Shown piece by piece: positions 10,926 to 22,694 of a stretch of 64,000 bases of DNA (positions are counted from its first letter, which is position 1; each line of letters starts with the position of its first letter). The DNA is from Euryodendron excelsum (Eukaryota; Streptophyta; Magnoliopsida; Ericales; Pentaphylacaceae). The translations under genes and the position numbers were made by a program. The DNA lies in assembly GCA_033060915.1 (NCBI GenBank), contig CM065386.1:3465501-3529500 (forward strand). Reading direction: 5' to 3'. The notes beneath the pieces are model-generated. The model was not told the DNA's origin. It worked only from the letters and a program-made list of their open reading frames with translations, and did not search any database.

Positions 10926-11768
10926 AATAACTTTCAAATGTTCCCACCAAAGACTAAAATAGCTTTATCAAGAACACACAACATCAAGGAAGCTCACCTC
11001 CATGGAAACTTCCGATGAATACAGGAATTCCACATTAGAGCACGCTGTAACAAAGTAGGCCACATTTTCATCATAAAATGATGTATCTTCCAGTTGCTCC
11101 CCGCTGGGTCCGATATCTATATGAGCTCTGAGAAGAGAGTTCAGATTCTTCACCGTATAGCCTTTGGCTACAAAATCAGTGTAATTGAGTAATTCAAGAG
11201 TTGGGGTATCAAGCACCAACTCATATTCACTTTCTTGGTAGCAGTTCCGTATCAGCAAAAGCTTAAGCGAAGGCGAGGAGATGCGAAGGACCTCTATATA
11301 TGCAAATTCACAGCAATCCATAGATAATATGTCTAGCACAGGGCAGCCAGCAAGAACCCTTTCCAACGATTCACTATCGGTGAATTTGAGAGAGTGGAAA
11401 AAGAGTCCCACGAGATTCGGCAAACCAACTGAACTTGGAACAGTAAGAACACAATGCTGACTCAATGCTAAAACTAAATGAACTATGGTTGTGCAACAAA
11501 AAAGGCTATGAATTGACAAATCGGAGATATGGCACTTCAAGTACAGAGTTATGCTTTCAACATTAAGCCTCAAGACGACCGATACCTAAGAGTCGATGTG
11601 GGCATTGCCATAATCGTGATGAGACTCGAGAAAGAAACGATAAATACGCAGTACATCGAGCAGAGTAACGGTCAACAAATGATACATGAAATTTATGAAA
11701 CTAGGATTGGTGGGAACTAGGATTGTTAGCTTCCACCAGATAAATAGGTGGTAGAGAATAACTACCAT

Positions 11769-13170
11769 CAGCCGTGACTAACGGTCAATCGTGACTAATG
11801 GTAACATTTTTTATACGTGGTATCATTGTTAGTAATGATACATGAAATCTTGGGCCTGGTCAGGCCGGACCCATCTCAGGGTCCTTCCAAATTTCTGGCT
11901 GGGCCATTTGTCAACACCTAGACTGCCCACGGCTCTAAGGGGCTTCCGAGTTGTGATTTTTTATTTTATGTTTTTTTAAAATTTCTTCTGGCTTTTGGCC
12001 GGATAAACCATTAGGTCACCCCTTTGCACATTAATTGCTTAGTGGCACATCTTGTACTTTCAAAACGAAAGAGATATGGGTTCTGATCATCCCCAGGTGA
12101 AGTGTCCGCAAGAGCGTTTGGTTGAAGTGGAACAAATGTGATTGAGAGAACTCAATTGGCTGAACTGCTGATGGAGATCAAAGCCGACTTTGAAAAGGTT
12201 TTCTTATTTGTAATGGAAGCACTCTTTATTTTCTTATTTTTTATTAACCCAAATAAACAAATAATATAAATTTATTTATTTTTCTTTTCCTATTGTTTTT
12301 GCTCCCTTTATTTTTCCTTTACTCCACAAATCCAAGATGCAAATGTAGCCATAGAATTTCATGGAAACCTATCATGTGATCGGTTTGGATAAATATACAT
12401 ATATCGACAAGAATGTATTAGCCAATTGATAAACTCGATCATTAATGAAGCGAGCTAAACCCCTGTTTCTCAAACTGAATTGGATACTAGTGTTAAGAAT
12501 TAGATACTTCTCATGCATGCAATGCATTTTAAGCTGCCCCGGATACAAAGCCACAGTTTTGAACTTTCAAGGCCACTTTTGCATGTAAAGGAGATGATCA
12601 AATAAAGAATTTTTTTCTATTAAAAATGTATTATGCGAATTCACCAATTTGTGGGCTCAGCATCAAATCACAACACTGAATTTCCAATGGAACTACAAAT
12701 TAAGCCCTATAAAAAAAAAAAAAAAGGCAAAACAGAAGCTCTACCTTGGAAGGCGCTTTTGAGACTCAATTCCTCTCCTGAGGGAACCAAAGAAAATCTT
12801 CTGATGCCCCCACCAAAGCCCAATTAAAGGACTTCACATCAACATCTCACTAATTTACATTAGCATTCATGATTTCAGATCATTCCAAGTAAGGTTGTGA
12901 TATCAAATGTCATAAAATGACAGCACATATACACACGAAGGCCAAAGAAAGGATAAAGCAGGTAACACACAAGGATATGGTGTCAAAACTCCAGCTTCCT
13001 TCAAGAGTACGTGGATTAACATGACACAAGGAAGAAAACAGACAACATTTTCCCAATAGAGGTGTCTTTAGATGTATGGCAGCATTTCTACAAATGCTAT
13101 TTTCTTGTTTCTCTAGTTATCTTCATCCTTTCACATTTTAGTTTGGCTTTCAAAAACCATAATATTAATT
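11769..13170. other. Spacer: possible hAT end, then 3' flank of F-box copy 4
   Basis: GC-rich text at 11850-11922 ends in gggccatttgtcaacaccta, which resembles the hAT terminus at 39691 (ggcccaattaacatgccta) and may be a hAT remnant. From about 12100 to 13170 the sequence is the 3' flank shared by several FBD copies (cgtttggttgaagtgg, ggctcagcatcaaatcacaac, gatttcagatcattcc). No coding gene is visible. Confidence 0.5.
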
Positions 13171-14858
13171 TCATCTTAATTCGGCAAGCTCAATCTGGCA
13201 ATTCTTAGAACACCTCGGCAACAAAAACAATTTCTTCCGGATGCACAAGTTCTTCTCTGCATACAAATGAGTCGAACGGATTTTCACCTTCTGCAAAACT
13301 TGGGCAGTCTTTAAAAAATATTCTACGAGCTTGAGTTCATCTTCATTCCCATTGAATCCGTCAATCTTCATTTTTCGAAGGGGTACTGATAAACAAGTAG
13401 GCACACACTCTGGCAGACATTCTTCAAATTTTGTATAGCACCCTTCATGCTCTGGAAAACCCTGTCAAGAAAAGAAATCCTAAGCTTAAAATTTCTAATT
13501 AAACGACTAACATGATGAGAACTCATTAAAGTCACAGCATACCTTCAAAAAGACAACAACTTGAAGATTAGGTGACCTGTCAAGCAAGTGTGGTAGCAAT
13601 TGCCACCCACTACTATTCATAGCACCAAGCTTCAATTTTGACAAGTTACGAAAAGTAGGCATCGGCCGGTAAGAATATTGAATGGCCTGTATGCAAGCAA
13701 GATCATAATAATAAACAAACAAATGGGCTAAGCTGTTAATAAGTAAAAATTTGACAATTATACCTAAATGACATGCCTAACAGAAGATAACGTTCAACTG
13801 TTCCTACTAATAAGAGTAGAATAATTTTAACAAGAACACAGAAAGTCAAGGAAGCTCCTCACTGAGATGGTAACTCCCGAAAAATACAGTATCCGTGTTT
13901 TGGAGCACGCTGCAACAAAGTCGGCCACGTTTTTTTCAAAAAGTGGAGGAGTTTGTTCCATTTGCTCCTCGCTTGGTCCGATATCTATGTGAGCTTTAAA
14001 AAGAGACTTCAAATCCTTCACGCTATAGCCTCCGGCCACCAAACCAGTGTGATCGAGAAATTCCAGATTTGGGGTGTCAAGCACCAATTCATATGCACTT
14101 TCATGGTAGCAGTCCTCTATCTGCAAAACCTTGAGGGAAGTTGATGAGATGCGAAGGATCTCTATATCATCAAATTCACAATCATGGATAGATAACATTC
14201 CAAGCACAGGGCAGCCAGCTAGAACCCTTTCCAACGAGTCACCGTCGGCGATTTTAAGAGAGTTGAACTTAAGACTCCTGAGATTCGGTAGACGAACTGA
14301 ATTGGGAACAGTGAGAACACAATGCTGAGTCAATCCTAAATGCAATAGCGTTGTGGAACCGAAAAGGCCATTGTGAAGCGACACGCTAGAGTTCATGGAC
14401 TCGACGGAGAGAATAATGTATTCGACATTAAGCCTCAGGACTGCCGATATCCAGGCGTCGATGTGGGCATTGCCGTAGTCATGGTGAGAATCGAGCCAGA
14501 AAAAACGAATACGCGGGGCATCGCGAAGAGTGATATTCAACAAATGATACATGAAATTTATGAAACTAGTATTAGGGCTCACCGGATCGGAATTTTCTTG
14601 CTTGGTGGGATGCAAGAGTAAGGTGTCGTCGATGAAGAGACTGAGATTAGGGATTTGAGAGAAAAGGTGTTTCCATCTGGTGGACAGGGCGGCGGTGCCA
14701 ACTGCGTATTTCGTGGGGAGTTTTTCCAGGATGTGACAGAGAATCGAGTCCGGCAAATTGCTGATCCTATCTTCTTCATCAACATTGTCGGCATGGCCTA
14801 GGGTTAGGGTTTCTTCCCCAATTTGGGCTTCGTCGAGAGGTTTGTGGCGCTTTGGCAT
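13171..14858 (-). CDS. FBD-type F-box/LRR protein (copy 4), intact, about 476 aa
   Basis: Exons: 13863-14858, 13543-13686, 13171-13461, all phase 0 with GT..AG introns; 477 codons including stop. Residues about 25-70 are the F-box ([20 protein letters not shown] then [12 protein letters not shown]). Residues about 90-400 hold degenerate leucine-rich repeats with [21 protein letters not shown] and [13 protein letters not shown]. Residues about 400-476 form the FBD domain ending in [13 protein letters not shown]. Family knowledge: such proteins bind SKP1 through the F-box and are presumed to present substrates to CUL1 ubiquitin ligases; targets are unknown. The Met at 14858 is chosen because the same MPK..KPLDEA start is kept in the copy at 30648. 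It belongs to the tandem array and pairs with the protease at 19636. Confidence 0.9.
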
Positions 14859-15054
14859 CGCATCCTCGGCCAGGATAAAATATAAAGCAAAAATGGAGAA
14901 AAGGTCTCAAACTCTGAAGCAGCACAAAGGCAAACAGTCGACGATGGAGGGAGCTTTGGTTTCTACTCCCTTGAAGTTGGACAGTGGATTCGCGGCTTCA
15001 GAGTTGGCCCCAGCAGTGTGAGTATCATCAGGTGACACCGACGTGACCTTTTTG
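14859..15054. promoter_or_regulatory. 5' flank of F-box copy 4, with a conserved divergent open frame
   Basis: Upstream of the F-box start is a short segment that recurs almost unchanged at 26070-26200. On the plus strand both copies read an ATG frame MEGALVSTPLKLDSGFAAS ending at a GTGAGTAT donor-like sequence (15018 and 26179). It may be the F-box 5' UTR/promoter only, or also the first exon of a divergent gene. No downstream exon is recognised. Confidence 0.45.
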
Positions 15055-16334
15055 GGATGAAAAGAGAATCTACCGCTGGGGTGTCTTCTTCGTTATCATA
15101 TATCGGATCTTATAATTTTTTGAATTTCAAAACCAGAAAAAATTACTTTTCTTATATTTTATTTGTAAGAACAAGTAGATGAAAATAACCATTTTTCATT
15201 ATAATTTCTCTTTTGCTTTCTTTATCTTTTCCTCCTTCAAATTCCAAATGTCTCGAGAACGGCTTGGCTTGAGCAATCAAGAATGATTTCTCGGGGGCTT
15301 GTTTCATTTTAATTCATAAACCTTTCATTAGCGAATGCTCAAATATAATAAAGTTTTAGCAACTTAAGAATTAATAGAAAATATCAGACCACACCATAAG
15401 ATGAATATAGCACTTGATTAATAACGGGGATAATTTAGATTTATTTGACAAGTCTTCGCCTTTTAAAATCAATTGAAATGTAAACATGTCAATCAAATAA
15501 CAAAATTTGTTTGATCCAACCTATTAGGGAGGGGTTCGGGTTTGTGCTAGACTCATTTATTTAAGTCATGTGACAACTTTTTATTACTAAGCATGCGGAC
15601 ATCTACAATACCATTTAATCATTCTACTAATTAATGTTCTTTTCCTTGTTCGAATATTAACTGATCAACGAATAACGAGGATCAAACTCATGTTTCCACC
15701 TCAAACCAAGAGTACGGATTCTTTGCACTTTAATTGCTTATGGGTTATGATCATTCCAAAGTGATCATCAGCAAAATGCATTTTGATGTGCAATTTTTTT
15801 TTTTTGACTTCGTAATACTAACTTATGAAAAATAATTCAGTAGTTAAGTAGTATTAAGTACTCCGTAATAATTCCTATCAAATTGTAACACTTGACGTGT
15901 GAATACATAACTAACTTGAGTTTGTAAAGTAATAGAGAGACTTTTAAAAAAAATAACCTATCAGCTTTTGTCATGTGGTATATTTTTCTTCCTTAATATA
16001 TTCATGTATCACGTGTCACTATTTAATAGAAATTACTACTCAGTACTCAATACTATTTAACCACTAAACTTTTTTTCTTAACTTATGATCACAACTTCAG
16101 CAGATCCTTACTTAATTTACCCTAAAAAAAAAAAAAAACGCTGAGAACAGCACTTATTCAAGGAAGATTTAGGTTCTGTTTAAAACTCGAATTTTGAAAA
16201 AAAAAAAATGTAAAAGAAAATGTAAAGAAAAAGTTTACCTTTTTTCATATTTATTTTTTTATTATTTTTTTACCAAATATTTGAATTTTAAACGAAGCGT
16301 TAATATTTGTAACATGGAATAGGATTTGTAACAT
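15055..16334. repeat. Segmental duplication block A, copy 1
   Basis: Begins gggatgaaaagagaatct and continues with ttatcatatatcggat, ccaaatgtctcgagaac and aaacctttcattagcgaatg. The same order of sequences occurs at 22695-23510 and 27205-28110. It is non-coding and connects an F-box promoter to the 3' flank of the adjacent protease gene. Confidence 0.8.
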
Positions 16335-19300
16335 GAAACAACTCTTGAAGTACCACTTAGAAAATGCCATGCCAAAATGGTGTCAGTGGTTCAGCCATGC
16401 TGTAAGCCACATCTGACGTAGAACTCTGGTTTAAATGAACGTTAACGGCTGTTACTATTGAGAGATGGAAAATTATTTTTTAATATTTCACCTTCGCGAT
16501 TAACACACGACATTCAAATTTTTGGATTCTAAAGGCAACCCTGTCCAACCATTTCTCTCCGCTCTCACGCCGCCGTCCATTACCGTAGCAGTAGCACCAG
16601 CACCATTACCAGCAGCAACCACTGCTGTCACCGTTGTCAATACCACTGCCTTGGTGACCACCGGAACCATTCGCCACAGTCATCGTCCATCACCACTTTG
16701 CGACGTTGCCATCCACTTCCCGCTCTCTCTATATATTTCGACATCTCTTTGTCTCTTTCTTTCTCCAATCGTTGTTCACCATTGGTTTGTGGAAATGCTT
16801 CTGAAGAATGCCTCCTCCGCATCCACCCCTATCAATGCTTTTTGTATATGTTCTTTTTTTCATCATGTTTATTCATTGATTTTGGGAGGAAACTTGGCCT
16901 CCTATGGTCCTTTTGGTTCATGATTGGGTCACTGTTTCTAATCATGCATTGCTCAAGTTTTAATTTGAGCTTATTAAAATTGTGAAAGCCTCTTTTTGCT
17001 GCACCAGCAAGCAACTCCATATGTTAACAGTTAGTAAGACATTTTCTCCAGTAGAAGCATTTGAAAGAAATTTTGTTATTCTTAAATTGCAACTTTTGGC
17101 AAGTCCATGATTGGGTGATACAGTAGGCTGTCATCCTTGTTTTGGTGATTCTTTCCAAGTTGTTTCAGTGGTGAAGATTGTGGCTCCTGATGGCATTATT
17201 CGCTAATATCCGGGTTCAAAATGTGGGTGGCAACAGCAGCCTCCTTCCTCAAAAAGTAGATTTTTTTTTCCACGCTGTTGATCTCAATCAGAGGATTTGT
17301 TCTATTCTGATTCCTATAGTAAATTATTCCATACCCTTTTTAGAGTCTTGACTCTTGAGTGCTGTACAGTGTAGATGGATTAAATATGCTGCCTTGCCCT
17401 TGTCATGCAGCTATCATTTTGTTGGAGCTAAACTAGCATTTGATTGCTTGTTAATTTTTATACATGGTTATTGAGTTTTTGCTTTGATATCATTTCTAGT
17501 TTCTCCTTTTGCTGTTTCTAATGTTGGGAAAACCTTATTTTGGATAGAATATCCTTTGTACCTTTTGTGATTAGTATTTTTTTATTGACTTTTGTTTGCA
17601 CCAGAGACCATATATTGATTGCACCGTTCTGCAACAAGGTTGAGGACTTTTGCCCTCTGATTGTATGGATTTATATGGACTGGCATATATTCTATTTAAT
17701 GATCATAGATGTTTAGGACAATGTTGCTTTACATTCCATTAGTCAAGCCAACTGGAGAACAGGTCTTGCATCTGGTTATAATTAGGACAATGTAGTCCTA
17801 GCCTCAGTTGTAGTCAAGAAGGTCGTTACTTGGTTATAGTAATTACTCTCTTTCACTACTTTCTCCCTCTGTCCCTCATCTGCATTGGTGGGGTGAGGGG
17901 TGGGGGCAAATTTTGCAATAGCTCAGAATTAATGTAAAACATTTTAGGCTAATGTAAACATTGATATAGTTTAGTTAAATTCATGTTTCCATTTTTTTCA
18001 TACATTTTACAGCAACTATTGTAGCCATTTTTTGCATGTCCCTTCTTGTGTATTCTCCTTTTGGAACCCAAAAAAAAAAAAAAAGATGCTGCCAATGCAG
18101 ATATGTTGTGCTGCTGAAACTATGGCAGATGAAGGAGTTGTCAATTTGTCATGCTGTTGTCTTGTGGCTTTGCAGAATTTTTTATGTTGTGATGTGAGTT
18201 TGATAGCTGCAGCTATAATTCCCATGGATGTTAATGCCAGATTTTCAACAGTTACTAAGAGCAGCTGCTTTTTGTGAAGTCTTATGAGTTACAACTTACA
18301 AATCTCCAATAAAGATCTAGCAACAAATTAAATAGTTTCTTGAACCATAAATTATTTGGGATTTATTCATTTCCACATCCATATAACGAAAGATGCTAAT
18401 CGCATTACTTGTATGTAAAAGCTACAATATGAAGCAACTCTGCCTAAATTTACACTCAAATTTAGCATGAAAATATGAAGCTAGCATGAAAATTACACTC
18501 AAATATTCAAAATCTATTGCCTAAATTTATGTACATAGATTCCATTCTCGCTAAAACATCCAAACAGAAAAGACACAACTGCACAAAAAGCTTGAAGGTT
18601 CTTGAAGCACAACCAGCATTAAAAGTTACAACAGCAACCACATCTACCTCTTCAGCAAGAAGACTCCTACCGTTTAAATGGAATTTAAACAACCCTTTGA
18701 CATTCTTGAAGCGTGGCAACCGGCATTCTAGTTGCATTTTCCAAAAAGTGTAAAGAAATTAGTAGCAGTGGAGAGGAAAGACAAACATCCTCAGAAGCAT
18801 TTCTACAAATAGATGGTGAACAAAGTGCAGTTAAGAATACAAATCGAAGAAATACCCCTGCTTTTCTTGTCTAATTCCAGCAAAATTGAAACTAACATTA
18901 TTGATGAGTTCCTTGAGAAATTACTAGTTCTACTGAGAGGCTGTTTGCGGACGGCGGCAGATGCAGTGGTACGTGCTGCCAGTGGAAGACAAAAAAGAGA
19001 GGTTGGATATAAAGAGAGAAGGCAAAGAGGGGGAAGGGAGGGGAGAGTTCATTGGCCGTTATGTTGGTGGAAGATAAAGTTGCAAGTGGCCACGTCAAAC
19101 GTCAACGCCGGCGATGACGGTGGTGATAGCGGATGATGACTGTGGTGAATGGTTCCGGTGGTCACCAAGGCGATGGCATTGGAAATGTGACAATGGTGGT
19201 CTTCCATGATTGACGGCGGTGGTGAGACCGGAGAGGGAGATCGAATGTGCGAGAGAGAAATGGTAAGATATTGTTGCCTTTAAAATCCAAAAGTTTTCAA

Positions 19301-19490
19301 ATTTTAGATTTCGTGTCTTAAGCGCGAAGTTAAAATATTAAAATAATAATATTCTCTCTCAACGTTAACAGGCGCTACCGTGCATTTTAGCAAGATCTCA
19401 GGGTCAGGCTTACAGCATGGCTGAATCCTGACACCATGGCATCTTCTGAGTGGTGTGGAGCACCACGTGGCACGACTGACGTGTTGTTCC
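16335..19490. mobile_element. Mutator-like element (non-autonomous) with long inverted terminal regions
   Basis: The left end (16335-16720) and the reverse complement of the right end (about 19100-19490) share accactYagaaRatgccatg, atggtgtcag, ttcagccatgctgtaagcc, gttaacg, tttggattYtaaaggcaac and ccttggtgaccaccggaacc in the same order. This makes an inverted repeat of nearly 400 bases with small indels, as expected of MULEs. The flanking sequences (ggaataggatttgt left, gacttgcagatcaaatcaaa right) are adjacent, apart from about 35 bases, at 23500-23560 in the next repeat unit, which is the empty site. I see no matching 9-base target duplication. No transposase is recognised inside. Confidence 0.8.
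16765..18950. other. Interior of the Mutator-like element
   Basis: The interior has the look of gene-derived DNA: T-rich intron-like tracts, tttgcag/ctag sites and short open blocks (for example around 17130-17210 and 18085-18275). No frame is long and no protein family is recognised. It could be captured host sequence (Pack-MULE) or the decayed interior of an autonomous parent. Confidence 0.4.
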
Positions 19491-19635
19491 AAAGACTTGC
19501 AGATCAAATCAAAAGAGTAACTAGCTATCATAAGGAGTCTTTTAATCCATATATTTAGCAGCAACTGCTATTTTTAACACTCCCAAGTGACGATCGAGTA
19601 TCGAAAAGAAAAATCAACCATTCATGCATATATTA

Positions 19636-21042
19636 TCAACCATCCTCGTCACAGAACAGTGGAGCATACGAGAGTTCATTGTCATTAGCGTCGTATACCA
19701 ACAGCATATCTTGTTGCTGGAAAGCTCCCAGAATGTTAGGCGCTCTCGGCCCCATGGTCATCATCGCCAAGCAGAAATGGCCATCGTTGTCCTGAATGTA
19801 GGTACTAAAAATGGGTACTTCGAAATCGGCTCCCCCTTCAAAATGAAATGTAATTGGCGCCCATATTTTCATAGTCTGGGAAGGGTCACTTCCCATCGAA
19901 TAGCAAAGCTCAAACCCCTCTCCCTCTCCCTGAAAAGGGTTTGGGACTTCAGTGAGGTGATGGATCTCACCAAAATAACGCCTCAACACTCGAATAATTA
20001 GAGTTATCACAGTTCGGCTGATAAGAGTGAAGGGGGCGCCGGAATCAGCAATGAAACCGCCACTGCCATCTTGTTTAGGCGCAAAGGTCCCCGGAGGAAA
20101 ATGAACTCGGTGGCCAACAACACTAATATCCACCAGATTTAAGTTCCATGCATGTGGATAACCTGGGTGCTCTGAAAATTTCGTTTTCTGAAAAACCTCT
20201 CCACGCGGTGGATTGTTCGGAATGTCAGCGCCAAACCTTAGATAGCTCGTAATAACTGAAGGCGCTGTGTGGACGTTAACCAAGCAGTAGGAGAATCGAC
20301 CACCCATTTGGTGGGGCAGAGACTGTGGGAACCTACCCATTCCCAATATCCCAGACATCTCAGCGAAGGAGCCAAAGAAGGGATTACTGCTCTCAACGGC
20401 GCAGCCAAACTGTATGTTAGGAACCGGTGCAGGAAGCTTATCCCGAGACCAAAATGTAAATGTTTCCCGGGAAGCAATGCCTCTGGTTAAGCGATCACCA
20501 AAATAAGAAAGCACATATCTACACTCGCCGCTGACGCAGCGGTAACCGGGACGGCTGCAAAGAGGGTCACTGCAAGGAACCTTCTGGTAGGAAGTGGAGC
20601 GAGTGGGTTCGAACTTGGGCATGTTTTGGGGGAAGCATGAAGTGCAAGCTGCACCCTGAGTCCATGAGAAGTAGCTTCCAGTGTCTAGCTCCAAGTAGGT
20701 ATCTTGGCTTGGTGTGCCAATGCCCAGTCGCACCACAAATCTATGCACGTCTTCGTAGCCGTCCACAGGAACAATAATGTCTGTTGGGAATGTCGCATTC
20801 TGGTGAGTTGTGCCCGCGTTCCAGTAAGCAGCCCGAGCCCTGGTGGCTTTGACTTGTGCCTGGACTGTGTCATGAAAGGTGAGGTTTTTGCGGTAGAATG
20901 GAGATTTTGGAGACTCACTTGGGATGAGCTCTAGGCTAAAACCAGCGGGGGGCTTTGAAGCACTATTGTCTGCTGGGAGTTGGGGAAGTGTTAAGAAGGA
21001 AAGGAAGAAAAAAGCCGTGAAGGGAACTTTGATTTCAGCCAT
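19636..21042 (-). CDS. Nepenthesin-like aspartic protease (family A1), intact, 468 aa
   Basis: Single-exon gene. Residues 1-24 are a hydrophobic signal peptide (MAEIKVPFTAFFFLSFLTL). A propeptide follows, then the catalytic core. The first active-site motif is LELDTGSYFSWTQ (DTGS at 120-123) and the second is FIADSGAPFTLI (DSG at 333-335). Cys-rich text after the first motif (AACTSCFPQN, VPCSDPLCS) is the nepenthesin-type insertion, and the N and C halves match TAXI_N and TAXI_C domains. Plant relatives of this CND41/CDR1/nepenthesin group are secreted or vacuolar acid proteases; the substrate here is unknown. Both catalytic aspartates are present and there are no internal stops. A TATAAATA box lies at 21111-21118 on the same strand. 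Copies at 23630 and 35250 are broken. Confidence 0.93.
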   Translation of the reverse strand: MAEIKVPFTAFFFLSFLTLPQLPADNSASKPPAGFSLELIPSESPKSPFYRKNLTFHDTVQAQVKATRARAAYWNAGTTHQNATFPTDIIVPVDGYEDVHRFVVRLGIGTPSQDTYLELDTGSYFSWTQGAACTSCFPQNMPKFEPTRSTSYQKVPCSDPLCSRPGYRCVSGECRYVLSYFGDRLTRGIASRETFTFWSRDKLPAPVPNIQFGCAVESSNPFFGSFAEMSGILGMGRFPQSLPHQMGGRFSYCLVNVHTAPSVITSYLRFGADIPNNPPRGEVFQKTKFSEHPGYPHAWNLNLVDISVVGHRVHFPPGTFAPKQDGSGGFIADSGAPFTLISRTVITLIIRVLRRYFGEIHHLTEVPNPFQGEGEGFELCYSMGSDPSQTMKIWAPITFHFEGGADFEVPIFSTYIQDNDGHFCLAMMTMGPRAPNILGAFQQQDMLLVYDANDNELSYAPLFCDEDG

Positions 21043-21110
21043 GCTTTAGAGAGTTGTTTCATTGATGCATGGGCTTTGATGAAGCATTTGGTGTTCCAAC
21101 TCTCTCCTCT

Positions 21111-21118
21111 TATTTATA
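21111..21118 (-). promoter_or_regulatory. TATA box of the intact aspartic protease gene
   Basis: TATAAATA lies about 70 bases upstream of the ATG on the coding strand, within an ATG-proximal segment (tatttatacacaaagaacaa on the plus strand). The same motif at nearly the same distance is kept in the other two copies (24289 and 36698). Confidence 0.7.
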
Positions 21119-22694
21119 CACAAAGAACAAAGGCTTGAATCATTAATATTGGGAGTTGGGGCCACCTAACTTTATTAAACAGTGAGTATTAATTGAGTAG
21201 AATAATTGGGATTAAGACATTGTTGAGCCAAATCAAGCCCTTGCTGCAACCTTATATCAATGCATATATAGCGATATATTATCTCAGATTAGAAGCTTTT
21301 CCTAGTATATATCTTTTGATTTATAGTTCTACTACTTTTGGTGCGTGGCGATTTTTTCATAATTGCATATCATATAACGTATCTCATTTGATCTGTGAAT
21401 ACATAATTGAACACACAAATGCTGTCAATTGAACTTACCTCAGCAATTAGTGAGACTGATGTAAACCCATATCAGTTTCATCCTGTTTCTTGCATGGATC
21501 TAAGCGGTCACAATCAACTGCAACTATGCTTCACACTGCATATGAGTGTGTGATGTAGAAAAAGTGGTTGGCATTAAGTTTTTGCGGCTGAATATCTATT
21601 AACAATTGTATTGAAGTTCCGATCTAGCTTTGTTAACAGGGTGAGTTGGTGTTTAATTAATTTTACAATTCGCAAGAGCGTAACCGACCTTGAACAAGTA
21701 ATATTTGGGACAGCTTGGTTTTTTTTTTTTTTTAAATAGCACACCAAAAATTTTAAAAGGGTTCGTATTTGTAATGGAAGTGCACTTAATTTTCTTATTA
21801 TTTATTAACCCAAAACAAGCCAATAATAGAATTTAATTTTTTTTTTCTTTTTCCTGCCTTTGAAGGCGCTTTTCAGGCTCAAATCCTCTCTGAGGGACAG
21901 AAAATCTTCTGATGCACCCACCAAAGCCCAATTAAAGGAATTCACCTCATCAGCTCACCAATTTACACTAGCAGTTATGATTTCAGATCATTCCAATTAA
22001 GGTTGTGATATCACAAGTCATATAAATGAGAGCAAATATTAGTCGAGGCTCTTAATTATCAACTACACAAAGGCCAAAGAAAAGCATAAAGCAGGTAAAC
22101 ACAAGGATATGGAGTCAAAACTGAATTTTGAAACGTAAATCATTTTTGCGTTTTTCACGAAAAAAACATCTTTCAAAAAAAATATTTTATCCAGTTTTTG
22201 TCCAATCAAACACCAAAAATGTGAAAAATATTTTAAGGGAAAACATTTTACATCAAATCAAATGGAGGCTAAATGATGTTATTTTACCTCAATCATTTAG
22301 TTCCCAAACTTCTTTACAGTAATTTTTTACAAATTCTTCCTTTATTTTTTATAATCATTCTATGTATAAAACAAACATAGGGTCATAAAATACTCTCAAA
22401 TCATCTCAAGTGAGGGAAGTTGAGGGCTTTTGGGTGCCAAAATGATATGAGAATAAATTTTTACCATTAAAAAAAAGCCACCTAAGACACATGATTTTTG
22501 ACAGTCAATTGCACTAACTGAAGTTACAAAAGGGTAACATTGTAAAGGTACACTGTATAATTAATATAAAGTGTAAGGGTGTAAAGTCTATTTAAGTCAT
22601 GATAAAAGTTTTTAAAATTCAGAATCTGGCGCATTATCTTTTCTTATTTTCTTTTTGTAGCACTGTATTTCCTTACTCATACGTGCTACACAGG
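21119..22694. other. Protease 5' flank, F-box 3' flank remnant and MITE-like block; F-box gene deleted
   Basis: 21119-21690 is the upstream region shared by the protease copies. 21700-22110 is the FBD 3' flank (aggctcaaatcctctctgag, gatttcagatcattcc, cacaaggatatggagtcaaaac), but where the last F-box exon should follow there is instead AT-rich DNA. 22230-22600 resembles 26700-26980 (ctcaaatcatctcaagtgag, tatgataaaacaaa-like text) and carries MITE-family ends. The F-box member of this unit is therefore gone. Confidence 0.6.

Larger units (their letters stand above)
9638..11768 (-). pseudogene. FBD-type F-box/LRR pseudogene (copy 3), F-box missing
   Basis: The exon layout matches the intact copies: FBD exon 9638-9928, LRR exon ending at 10009, LRR exon 1 from 10998 up to about 11720. 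Breaks seen: a TAG in the FBD exon at about 9719 where Lys is usual; a TAG near 11587 where intact copies have Trp in HIDAWISAV; and a changed splice acceptor for exon 2 (ATACAT instead of ATACAG, position 10150). The first intron is about 1.15 kb, against about 180 bases in the intact genes, because a foldback element with plastid DNA sits in it. Homology ends near 11720, so the F-box and start codon are absent. Confidence 0.85.

Noticed and set aside
16522..16923. 133-codon Ala/Thr/Val-rich plus-strand frame
   Set aside because: Lies in the inverted end of the Mutator-like element; its mirror at the other end is not coding either.
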